Below, one piece after another: positions 1 to 9,990 of a stretch of DNA of 64,000 bases. Origin of the DNA: Fasciolopsis buskii (Eukaryota > Platyhelminthes > Trematoda > Plagiorchiida > Fasciolidae); contig LUCM01009371.1 in the NCBI GenBank assembly GCA_008360955.1, positions 8,686 to 72,685 on the forward strand. Direction: 5' to 3'. The notes below the pieces were generated by a model that did no database searches, was not told where the DNA came from, and saw only the letters and a program-made list of their open reading frames with translations. How positions within the stretch are numbered: the first letter of the stretch is position 1; every line of letters starts with the position of its first letter. Position numbers and translations under genes: made by a program.

Positions 1-1
1 C

Positions 2-481
2 AAATAGTTGTGTACGGTGGAAAGTATGCTTGTGTAAGATGTTCGTCGGCTGGAGGTTTTCGACCACCGATATCTGCGTAGTATTGCTAGGATTCGACGG
101 ATTGACCGGATAAGTAATGTGAAGGTCAGGAATCTAGCACTAAATATCATTCCTGGGAGTATCTTATATCGGCGTGTAAAGCTAAGTAGACTATGCTGAT
201 TGGGTCATGTGTTGCGTATGGTGAACATTCACCTACCATGTCCTGCCCTGTTTTGCGCTCCTCCCACGGAGTGGAAGGAGACATGTGGAGGTCAACAAAT
301 GGTGTGGTGCCGTGGAATGAGAAAATGTACAGCGAACTTAGGTAAAGTAGGTGTCTCACGCCTTCGTGGTTGGGGTCCGAAAGACTCGTCGACTTGCTAG
401 CTGGAGACACTGAAGGATATGGCAGTGAACCGTGAACAGTGGCAATCGTGCTGTCATTTCCTATCGAATCAGAATGATTGA
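2..481 (+). pseudogene. RTE-type LINE reverse transcriptase, C-terminal relic
   Basis: Reading frame 2 of the plus strand gives the C-terminal end of an RTE-clade non-LTR retrotransposon polyprotein, the part after the RT domain that ends just before the 3' tail. Visible landmarks, in order, are DVRRLEVFDHRYLRSIARIR near 38-97, LGHVLRM near 200-220, a GGQ..VWCRGM stretch near 290-320, RLRGWGPKDSS near 361-392, and LETLKDMA..R.QW.SCC near 401-454. The frame closes at a TGA at 479-481. In-frame stops at 5-7, 35-37, 197-199 and 398-400 show it is dead. The 5' part lies off the window edge. This block closely resembles fluke endonuclease-reverse transcriptase proteins (known family pattern), which supports a trematode source (inference). 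Confidence 0.85.
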
Positions 482-662
482 AAACACGTGCGTTTGTACA
501 GTTAGACTGTGTTCCGTGTGCTGGCCGCAGCAGCATCTTATCTGTTCTCGTCTGTGTGGGTCCACTCCCTGTTCCCCTTGGATGTTCACTCTTTTTATAG
601 AATCTTTTAACTCTGGGGAAAGACAGCGGTCAGTAAGGCTTGCCCTGCTGTTTATAGCTGAA

Positions 663-676
663 CGATGATGATGATT
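663..676 (+). repeat. (GAT)n microsatellite, possible RTE 3' tail
   Basis: Four GAT units follow the RTE coding end by about 180 bp. RTE elements commonly finish in short trinucleotide or hexanucleotide tandem repeats, so this may mark the 3' terminus of the preceding LINE. It also abuts the start of the family A repeat, so the two insertions may share this junction. Confidence 0.4.
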
Positions 677-681
677 TTGAT

Positions 682-962
682 GGGATGCGAAATCGGGACG
701 AACGATTTTGAGTCGAACGCCTTAGCCATTACGCTGCTGTACAGGTTCTCAACGGTTTGCTGAATTTCCCACATGATATTGCACCTATCCGTTACTGATT
801 TTCGCATGCATGGGTCGCTGGCGCACAGCGATTGACCTGTAATGATAGGTGACTTCTCTGCAAGTAGCCTAAACACAACGAACGCCTTGGTCAGTTCGGG
901 CACTGCTCGACATTCCTAGCAATGATGAAACAGCTGTGCAGTACCGTCGGGGTTTTCAATAC
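682..962. repeat. Family A repeat, copy 1 (tRNA-related, inverted composite)
   Basis: About 682-739 is the reverse complement of a tRNA-like head also found at 21804-21865. About 740-875, still inverted, matches the sequence upstream of that head (around 21671-21803). The orientation then flips: about 878-962 matches, in plus orientation, the segment downstream of the head (around 21850-21945), including the shared GATGAAACAGCTGTRCAG motif. Similarity is clear by eye but diverged, with small deletions. The same flip occurs in the left half of the 21.2-22.0 kb structure. Confidence 0.7.
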
Positions 963-1373
963 GTGGTGTACAAAGAGGATCTTGAAAAGTACCATTCGGT
1001 AGATCACAAAGGCCCGTTAGAAGAGCAATGTTTGAATGCACAGCAGTAGCTGAAGAGAGAGTTTCGAAGGAGCTTGCTAACTATGTAACCTTCGTTATAC
1101 CTTTGTTGAAGGACGATTAGTATATTGCTGCTTTTATGACGTGAAAATTCTCTCTCTGCTTGTATGCACTCCTCAGGCTGTGTCGGGCCAGAGCTGTCAC
1201 TATTCGTTGTCGCATCTATTTTAGACCTATCTGTGCTTGGACGTGCCCAACCGTCCGCTTGAGCTGCGAACCCGTTGTACGTATCACGGTACCTTCGTTT
1301 GGAAGTGGTAGAAAGTCGGAGGCAACCGACTACCACCTCGGGAACAGTTTAGCGAACTTAGCGGAACTACAAG

Positions 1374-1398
1374 CTCCTCCCCTCCTCCTCCTCCTCCT
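1374..1398 (+). repeat. (CTC)n microsatellite
   Basis: A run of CTC units with one interruption. A simple repeat in sequence with no supported gene. Confidence 0.8.
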
Positions 1399-1639
1399 TC
1401 AACAATGTTTTCCGGAAGGGATGTTTTTGGTTATCCACCCTTCTTGTGATGTGGGAACACCGGTTTCAAGCAAAGGCAGAAGACTATCTAATGAACGTCG
1501 ATTTTAATAAGGCGTTTGATAAACTCCAGTACCATATGCGGGTCTTAAATCCAAAATCCGTCCGAGTTACAATAAAGTTGTTTTAGGAATTTAGATCTTG
1601 TTGAGCATGCCGTCCATTTCTGGTAAATGACAAACATCT

Positions 1640-2340
1640 AGATGAGTATGCCGACTGACAGTCGACCATCATTCGTCGTTCGCTTTGTTCGTTTATGGTT
1701 ACCAACACTTGTAGCCCCCAAGGAGATATCGATGGGTCCACAGAACAAACATTTGCTGGAGCTCAAGTTAGCAGCTGCAGAAGTGCCGGTGTTCTTGATT
1801 GTAGAATTTGAACTGTGGGCCGCCGGATCTGATTCGGACGAATGGAATGTAGATGCAATATAAATGGCTTCTGATCGTTACCACTATGACTGAGATTGAG
1901 TCAGTCCTAGAGATCGTGCTTGCTCAACGGCCGTTTGTAAGTCAAGCGAAAAGCTTTCCGGTAGACGCCAACCAATCATCCTTGACTGAAGCCCAGCGAT
2001 GAATGCATCTCCAGTGGCATCTTGATTTCAGTCACCCGTCGCTGATTTGTAACTACAATCGATTTAAGCTTCCGCATGAAGTGACCCATACTTTTACTAG
2101 TCTGTTGTCTGCACGTAGCTGATGTGTCCAGTAAAAATCTCGCCCTTTGGTTCGATGCAGTTTTATGAGGATGTCTCTGGCGGACTGATAAGTTGCGCAC
2201 CCCTGGATATAATGACGCATGTTAGGTGATGCATAGTTAGTCAGAGTCAGGTTGATCAAGTTAGTGACTTGATACCAGCCAGGAGGTAAACGTGCCCAAC
2301 CAATGAACGCCGTGATTTGATCCCACTGGAGGATTCAGAA
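1640..2340 (-). pseudogene. Ty3/Gypsy (Mag/CsRn1-like) gag relic
   Basis: Reading the minus strand from about 2330 down, two neighbouring frames together resemble the gag of Mag-lineage LTR retrotransposons. One frame (about 2259-2090) reads YIQGCATYQSARDILIKLH; the other (about 2180-1980) continues with a T.RQQTSKSMGHFMRKLKSI..T...VTEI block. These match the conserved 'Y..A...L...F' and 'RRQ..GES..DFLR.L..L...C....VTAE' regions of that gag family. Further downstream, around 1740-1765, the frame gives SSKCLFCG, like the first half of a nucleocapsid zinc knuckle, but the rest of the knuckle is eroded. Frameshifts and stops make it non-functional. I could not recognise LTRs, protease, RT or integrase nearby. 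In cells, gag proteins assemble retrotransposon particles. Confidence 0.55.
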
Positions 2341-2659
2341 CTTCATTGAAATAAACAGGACGCAAAACTCGATCTACTGTCTGTTGAATAAATTGTAGGG
2401 ATTTAAAGTGATTCCCTATGTTCGGATTCAGAAGACGAGAGCCCAGAATGAACAAGTGAGGTATGATATCTGGATTGCCAACGGACAAAAATGTTAGGAC
2501 GATAGAGGAACTATACAGTAGCTGTGTCAGTCGACTGAGGATTTCTTGCCAGGGGTATAATTCGCTAAGGGTCGTCGACTCGCAGTCCGTTGGGCACGAG
2601 ATGCAAGGCTGTCCCGGGACCACTATCATGTTTTTGCTCATGGACGACTTATCACAGGT

Positions 2660-3831
2660 TTGAAAGGCCTCGCGTGTAATCTACCCAGATTATATGGAAC
2701 TCTTTTAAGCAATCAGAGAGCTTGACTACAAGAAAGAGCTTTAGAAGGATATGCAAGGCTCCACTCATTGATCCGAGCATGTTAGTTACCGGCGAGTCAC
2801 CAGAAATCCTCGCATAAGCAGACAGACATTCATGAGATACGGGGCATGTAGTTGTTAACTCTAGGGCTCTCTGCTTCTACCAGCCAATAGTGAACGAGAT
2901 CGCTCAAGACCCTTGCCCATACCTACAGGGTGTCCTCCCTCCTGGCGCACTTTGGGGATTGTTCGTCGTCATTTTAGCCGATTGTCGTAAAATAATTTCA
3001 AGCTGGTAAACACCACCTAAGTTTGCCCACGAGTGCAGTTTCGATGAGTTGCTGCTTGCCTACATACAGCTGCGGAATCCACAAATCTGGGAAGGGTGCA
3101 GAGCCACCACTCCTCGTTGCAAAGCTACGGAGGTTCAACTATGAAGACCGCCGGGTTTCTTCTTGACATTCGACGTTTCTTTTCCGAAGAAATGGGGTCA
3201 ATCTACGGATTGAGTACCTACTTCTTGTTTGTGACCAGAGTGCCCGGGAATTTGAGTGTGAATAGTTCCATGTACTGAACAGTTCACGCAAACTGACACG
3301 AAACTGAATATCGTTCATCCGTTCGGCCACTGTCCAATTTCTCTTGCAGACTGTTTCCTGGGTCACTCAGAAACGCTTTCGGAAGCGCTGCGACGTGGTT
3401 TATCGGTTGTGCGAAGAAACAATCGTGAACTTTGCCCACCGTTTTTGCAAACTTATTCGGAGGGGCATGGCTGGTGGAACTTAAATGATAGCAGTGGAAG
3501 ACGGCTAGTCCATAGACAGGAAAAATACGTAAAATTCAGATCTGCGTTTTAGGATGATTATGAAAAGTTGGTGACTGTCCAAATGGACGACCGTTTAGTA
3601 CGAATGGAACTACCTTCCATTTTGGTAGAGAAAATAAGTCCTCAGTTTCGTATTATTTAAGACTATTTAGCAGAAATCCTAGAAGGAACGGGGTTTTAAC
3701 TTGTGCTTCAAATTTGATGGGTCTCCGTGTAAAAATGAGGATAAATTGTGAACTATGCATCGCCGACGTGCATGTCTGCGCGGCCGACTGACTTAGCGGG
3801 ATGTGTAGTATGTCGGGACAGTAGTGGAAGA
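2660..3831. other. No supported gene
   Basis: Both strands carry only short open stretches with no recognisable domain. Nothing could be assigned here beyond unclassified intergenic sequence or old transposon sequence. Confidence 0.5.
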
Positions 3832-4111
3832 CGGATTGTCTTAACACGGATCTCGCATAAGGTTTGCTTGCCATTCGCCGTTCAACCACTTGCGCGTCAC
3901 CCCTATTCTGCTCTGTACGACTACAAAACTGACGACCCTGACACTTGACCGGTACAAGGAAAACATTCGGAAGCGGTAACCGGTTGAGTATGCTGTGACA
4001 GGAACATGCGAGCGGGGCGTAAGTAAGCAACGCACAAGTCGTGACCGCGCTGGGCGGTCAACATACGGTTGAACAAGCGACCCGGAGGATCAAATCCGTG
4101 TTCCGCTGCAG
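3832..4111 (-). repeat. Family B repeat, copy 1
   Basis: The reverse complement of this block is nearly identical to 5315-5582, with only scattered substitutions. The minus-strand translation here and the plus-strand translation of 5315-5582 share a long stretch that includes RLFNRMLTAQRGHDLCVAYL. The product, if any, is not recognised. The homology starts and ends sharply, at about 3844 and 4111 relative to copy 3. Copy 2 extends the match left to about 3832. Confidence 0.8.
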
Positions 4112-5124
4112 TGCCCTCTGTGGGGGTGTAAAGGTTTTGGCCTACAAGATGGGACGGAGGACCTCGAGGGCCAGAAGTCACCAAGTAAGAAAGTCGACGT
4201 GGCAAACGTACCAAAAGATAACACAAGGTCTCGCTTTACAGATGATTACTTCTCGGGCATTCGCGCGATCGGACAGCTTGCCCGGTGGAGAACGTTACCA
4301 CCGACATGATGCTTTGAGTCTAAATGTCGGATGCATCACCAAGGTGGAGGAATCACCTACAGAGCCCTGTATCGGCCAGAAGCGGCTGGACGTGAGCTTC
4401 ATTAAAAGTCTGCGTTTAAGTAATATCGCGTTACTTGTTCGGAAGGAGAGTCTGCTGGCATGGGGTCCATCAATCCAATAATATAACATTACTTTTTTTT
4501 CATTTCCTTTATTATGGACACAAGTGCACACCATTCCTAGGAAGGCGCCGCGGCCAGCAGACGGCTGCAGGATGGGGAGTCAGCCCGGGATGGGAGCACT
4601 CGAACCCGCGAATCTCATTTCCGAGAACCACAACGTCCTCCGTTTGCCTCCTACCAGCAGCAGTGACATGTGATAACAAGGTTACTTTGGAAGTGGAGAG
4701 GAACGAGCCAGCGCATCACATCCAGTGGGAGCAACGCGGCGGCCTACAGACCACACGCAACGGATGGTGTAACGCATGTCAAGGAAACATCCTTCATAAA
4801 AACACCCTTTGATCAGAATTCCCGAGATTGCTGTCACACAAATGAATCCCGTGCTTCGTCCCATGCATGTATTTGTTTGCTTTAAACATTGATGGTTCAA
4901 AATTACCGCGTGATTTCGACATGTTTAGACGCCTGCGCAGACCACGTTGGTGTTTCAGGGCAGTGGCATTGACTCTGGTTCTGCATTGTTTGTGATCGCA
5001 CACCTAAGGTTTGCTTGTGGTTGTATAATGATTGAATTTATAATACAATATTTTATTGCCTAAGAATCAATTTTATTTTGAATTAAGGATTCAACTTCAT
5101 CTACGCATTTTCCAAACGCTTGCG
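4112..5124. other. Spacer between family B copies, no supported gene
   Basis: An open frame of 146 codons (4041-4481, plus) starts inside copy 1 and runs into the spacer, but it has no recognisable domain and one end lies in a repeat. The 4540-4760 part is GC-rich, and 5020-5095 is strongly AT-rich. I see no RNA gene and no conserved motif. Confidence 0.45.
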
Positions 5125-5305
5125 CGACCGATTGTCTAAAGCTAGTCACGTAGTAAGCGTGCTTTCCGTTAACCGTTCAACCACTTTTGCGTCAATCTTA
5201 CTTGGCCCTGTACGACCGTAATACTGAGAACCTTGACACTTGAACGGCACAGGGAAAACATAGTCGGAACCGGTACGAGGTTGAGAATATTTTGAAGGCA
5301 TCACG
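5125..5305 (-). repeat. Family B repeat, copy 2 (diverged)
   Basis: This runs in the same orientation as copy 1 and aligns by eye with 3832-4010. Shared blocks include CGTTCAACCACTT, CTGTACGAC, CCTTGACACTTGA and GGGAAAACAT-like motifs. It is clearly more diverged than copies 1 and 3. It sits about 10 bp before copy 3 in the opposite orientation, so the two form a near-adjacent inverted pair. Confidence 0.6.
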
Positions 5306-5314
5306 CAGTCAGAT

Positions 5315-5582
5315 TGCTGCGGAACATGGGTTTGTTCCTCCGGGTCGCTTGTTCAACCGTATGTTGACCGCCCAGCGCGGTCACGACTTGTGCGTTGCTT
5401 ACTTACGCCCCGCTCGCATGTTCCTGTCACAGCATACTCAATCGGTTACCGCTTCCGAATGTTTTCCTTGTACCGGTCAAGTGTCAGGGTCGTCAGTTTT
5501 GCAGTCGTACAGAGCAGAATAGGGGTGATGCGCAAGTGGTTGGACGGCAAATGGCAAGCAAAACTAACACGAGATTCGCGCC
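5315..5582 (+). repeat. Family B repeat, copy 3
   Basis: This is the inverted, nearly identical partner of copy 1. The plus strand stays open in two frames through this copy (for example 5395-5769, 124 codons), but the predicted protein matches nothing I recognise. The copy 1 version has the same residues with a few changes, consistent with a recent duplication of a repeat and not with a selected gene. Confidence 0.8.
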
Positions 5583-8500
5583 AGGACAGGCGGTTTTACA
5601 CGGGCGTGCCCGAGCAACCAGCACGATGGCAATCCTTCTGGGTGGTCAACTTTTGTTTAGACATGTGATCCAGAAAAATTATCCGTGTCCGCGACATGTT
5701 TACAGTTTTCGATTTGATAAATTTATTACGAGAGAACATTCAAAATACTCAGAATTGTGGCACATGTGATACTTTCGATTAAATTTCAATGAGAATTTCT
5801 CATGGACATCAGGTAATAATCCGCGATAACACTGAAGACATTATGATCCATCAGAATCATTGCAAGATATTCGCGACCCCGTTACCTCTTCCAACAACCC
5901 GGCGCATCACAGCAGTATTTCGAAAGTGCCTATCCTATCCGGTATCTTCGTGCGCTGGTGTTACTTAGTATTTGTGACCCACAGATTGCAACTCAAGCCA
6001 GATATCCTCTACACCTGGTAAGGGAAACATTTTGCTCTAAGCAAGTAAACCCCAATTCATCCCGGAGGATCGTAAACAGAACGCAGATGCACCTACAATA
6101 ACCCCTCCTGTGCGGTGGATTTCCAAACTCCAAGAACGGACCTAAGTGATACCGCTTCGGCCACATTATATATCCCTCGACCTGTCCGTTACATTTCTTA
6201 AGCCTCAAGGAATAACAGACAACAAATTTCGACCTTTAGCCATTTCCTTAATTTAATATTTCAGAATGGATGCCCCAAACAAAGCCCCAACCAAACCAGT
6301 GACCTCGGTCTAACTAGCCTACCAGTTGTCGTTCACAAAGAATCTGGTTATTGGCGCCCGGGAATTACTCAGGGGCATTTGTCTAAGTGAAAGATCGAGG
6401 TTTATGCACATAACCGGCTCCGAGTTGCAATGAGACAGCAACGAAATGGCTAATGTTGGATCGTGTTTATTTTGGACACAATATGGATGACGCATAAACG
6501 AAACCACATCTTGAGTCCTTTGCGACGCTGGTGTTTTAAAAGCACTTCGCCTAAATCAATAGATCCTCTGTCTTAAATATAGTAATTCACCAACTAGACT
6601 ATTCACAAAGAAAAGGTCAGGCGACTGACGGTCGTTGAAATAACGGTCGCGGGGCCTCTCTAAGCAAACTAAACGACTACCCTTACATTTTCTAGAGATG
6701 AGTCTGACCATATCACAGAAACCCTCAAACAACCGATAGCACAATCTTTATCCGGGTATCTGTCAATGACAATGGCGCACTCCGCTCTGAATACATCCGT
6801 CAGACCTGTAGCTTTATTTGGAACCTCCAGAGAATCAGATCCACAGGCATGGCGCAAGATGGTTATCTCTCCCAGTCATTTCTGCACACCTGTCTGCTCT
6901 TAATTTCTACAGGCATTCCCGGGATATGCGCGGCGTTTTCTTTTATGATCAACGGATTATTGTTAGATTAACTTTACCGGAGAAAAGGTTTATCGCAGAC
7001 CCTCCTAAAGGGTTCTTCAACTCTGGTAAACCATGTGGGCAAACTAACAAGACCGTCATATTCCCCGCAAAATCTATGCAGAGAACTCCACAGAACCAGG
7101 CTGACCGTTTCAGTTGGCGAGTGGATTCTTGTCCATCGCTGTACTACTCAGTGTGATGACGCCATGTCCGCCCGCAAAAACACTTACAATGTTTGCTCTT
7201 CAGTTGCCTCCATTTAGTTAGACCCCCAATGTCCTCCAAGGCTAACAAAAGACGCAGAAGCAAGCCGGTGGTGCAGCTGAATTCCATTCCGTTGGTCCAC
7301 TGCCTACGTGCTGACGTTATGTGAGATTTTTATTCGCTCCACATCCTGCATAAATATCCATGGTATTAGCTGACGGTTCACGCAGCGCTTTTCTTTAAGG
7401 AATCTTACTGGCAAAACTTATTTTTGCCAATAAAACTTCGCATTCAGCACATCTGAATCCTTGTATCCTTTGGTTTCAATTAGTACAACTGCCAACGTCA
7501 GCCTGCATCTGCCTGGAACTTTCAGGCACGAAAACCTCATCGAAAACCAGACAAACATTCTGATATAAAAATGAGAGTTGTTTCTTAGAAATTTTGTTGC
7601 CATCTGCAATGCAAGCGACAGGACTACTTATCGGTATGGTGATCAGAACCAAATGAGACAGGGTACAGCGGCTTCCCAGGTGCCTAATCCCATTATCCTT
7701 TCAAGGGCTCATGAAAAAACCCGGTTTTTTATCTACGGCATGCCTACATTTTTATCTTATACAAATTCCAATCCAGAAGTCTGTCTCATTAGTCTTCGTA
7801 TGTCAGACCCGATTGATCTTAATCTTCACAATACCTGGTCGCAGGCAAGTGCTCCTCCAGGTGTGAAATGATTCTGTTCTACGAGACCCCAGCGAGTATA
7901 CCTCCTAAGCTAGATTTCAGTAACTTAAAAAGCCAGCATGCAAACTTTCGGCCATATTTTGATTTCAAATGCAACTGATGGTAGCGTTCTTTTCCAAGGG
8001 AAGAGCAGTATAATGCACAACCTTTTGCTGCCATTTTACGTTTCTCATGTCTACCCTCTGAACTGTTGAGCTCAGGCTAACGAGGTGTATTTTCTTTACC
8101 TTGTAGGTGTACACATTTAATCCAAACTGGAGAAGCACTGTTCCGGCATTCTCCAAGGTTGTTCAGCCCCCCACACACAATAGGCCACCCGTTACCGCCG
8201 GGAAGAGCTCTCCAGCCTCCGCGTTGAGCCCCAGTTTTCTGGTCTCCTTGCATTGCCGGAATCCTCACTTCGTCAGTCCGAGCATCCCTTTGTTTGCTTT
8301 TTGCAGCAAAAGATTACCGATTCCCATTGAACTTGTATTCCACAACAGTTCTGAAACAAGTGACTGCGAGAACCACACATCGAGACGACTAAATAGATGG
8401 TCCTCTGAAGGTCAAATAAGTAAAGAAATGGGAATCTTAGCTGTGCTGGATACTATAGGCAGATGACGCGGGCAGAAGCTGTTTGCAGTGCGGCGTAAAT

Positions 8501-9990
8501 GAGAAGAAATACCTGATATTGAGAGGCTCTATTGGTCATGGTTTATTAGGCCTCAAGTTATGTTGCCTAAGGAGACGCGTCGCAATTGCGCCATTCGCGG
8601 GCGTGTTGTGTGCGGTGAAGTTTCCACTTTAGAAGTTTATCCTAGTACACTGAAGCCTCTGACCTTCTTCAACCATGTTCCGGATCCGGTTGTTACCAAG
8701 TTATCATCCAACTTTAAAACAGGTTGGCCTGAATAATATAACACACTTAGGAATCCGAGGATAACTGTGAGGACAATAATGGGCTGTCTTCGGGAATTTC
8801 AGGAACTCCATTGCTGTGTCACACTGCAGGTCGCGTGGTAATCTAATAATGTAAGTGGATTTAAGCCAGAATTTCCCACGAGTGTGTTCTTGATTTATTT
8901 GTCCCTCTGTCCTGAAAGGCGCGTCCTGAGCGACGTCTTGTTATCCCCTCTTAGAGTTGCACCTCAACCTGCAGGTCCGCTGGGTCTGTCTTTCCTTTGA
9001 CTTTTGCGGATACTTTGGAGGGAACAGCGTACCAAAAAAATTATCAAGCGTTAATTAATGACCTGCAATTGTGCTTTCTATAAATATGACATGTTGTTTG
9101 AGACCTTTCCAGCCGGAACCAGAATTCAATGGCCCACTGAATCGTGCGAACCAGCCGTAGATTTGCGTGACCCAACCAGCATCAAGCCGTCTTAATATAG
9201 GGGAATGTCTTACAGGTTACGATTTCGGGAAGTAAGGTTTAATAAGATGTGAACCGGAGTCAGTTTCAGCAAATCCACAGACGGCAGTAGTCCCTGACAC
9301 AAGTTGTACCTACTACAAACTTCCTATTAACGGAGGCCCGTGCATGCATCACCGGGTTCGAACAGCCGACATTCGGCTTTTCCGGTCACGGCCCATGTTC
9401 AGAATATTCACGTGTCATGTTCATTCCAGTTACCAGGATTCACTGCAGTTGCTTCCTTGCTGGGTTGCCTTACAATACGCACTGTAGGCATGCTCGCACC
9501 CCGTTTCACTTGGCCGGTGAACCGTCTGCCAGACAGACAGTCGGAAGTGAGTATAAATTTGCTAATCCCATCTAGGATGCATAAGCAGCTTCTTCCAGGA
9601 CATGATCCATAACTTTCCTATCACTAATGCATTTTGAAAATAACCAATCGCAGAAAATACCGTTTTAGCTCCACAATTGGCACCGATCGCCGGTTACCTT
9701 GTAGTTTGTCTGAAGGCTGCTGTGTTCATCCGTCCTGTCAGCCCGGTCCTGATACACCATTCCCACCGGAAGTAGATAATAAGCCTGAAATACCGCCCAT
9801 AAGGACAGGACCAAAAGGCTCTAACTTTTCAGTTCTCCTATGGTCACCAGGAAGCGTTGTTTATCCGCGGGCACTCGGCGACATAATCCGGAGACTTTGC
9901 CAAAACTGACAATCTTCCATCATCCGGACATATATTCCAGAACTAAATAGACTAAACATAGTATTTGGGCACTGCCTAGACTCTCACTCA
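5583..9990. other. Unclassified sequence, pyrimidine-rich plus strand, no supported gene
   Basis: The longest open stretches are 6818-7156 (112 codons), 7578-7871 (97 codons) and 8107-8466 (119 codons), all plus strand. None shows a recognisable domain, and lengths like these are expected by chance at this base composition. The plus strand is noticeably C/T-rich over much of the block. Confidence 0.45.

Noticed and set aside
8107..8466. 119-codon plus-strand frame as a gene
   Set aside because: No domain, no splice context, and a length expected by chance at this composition.
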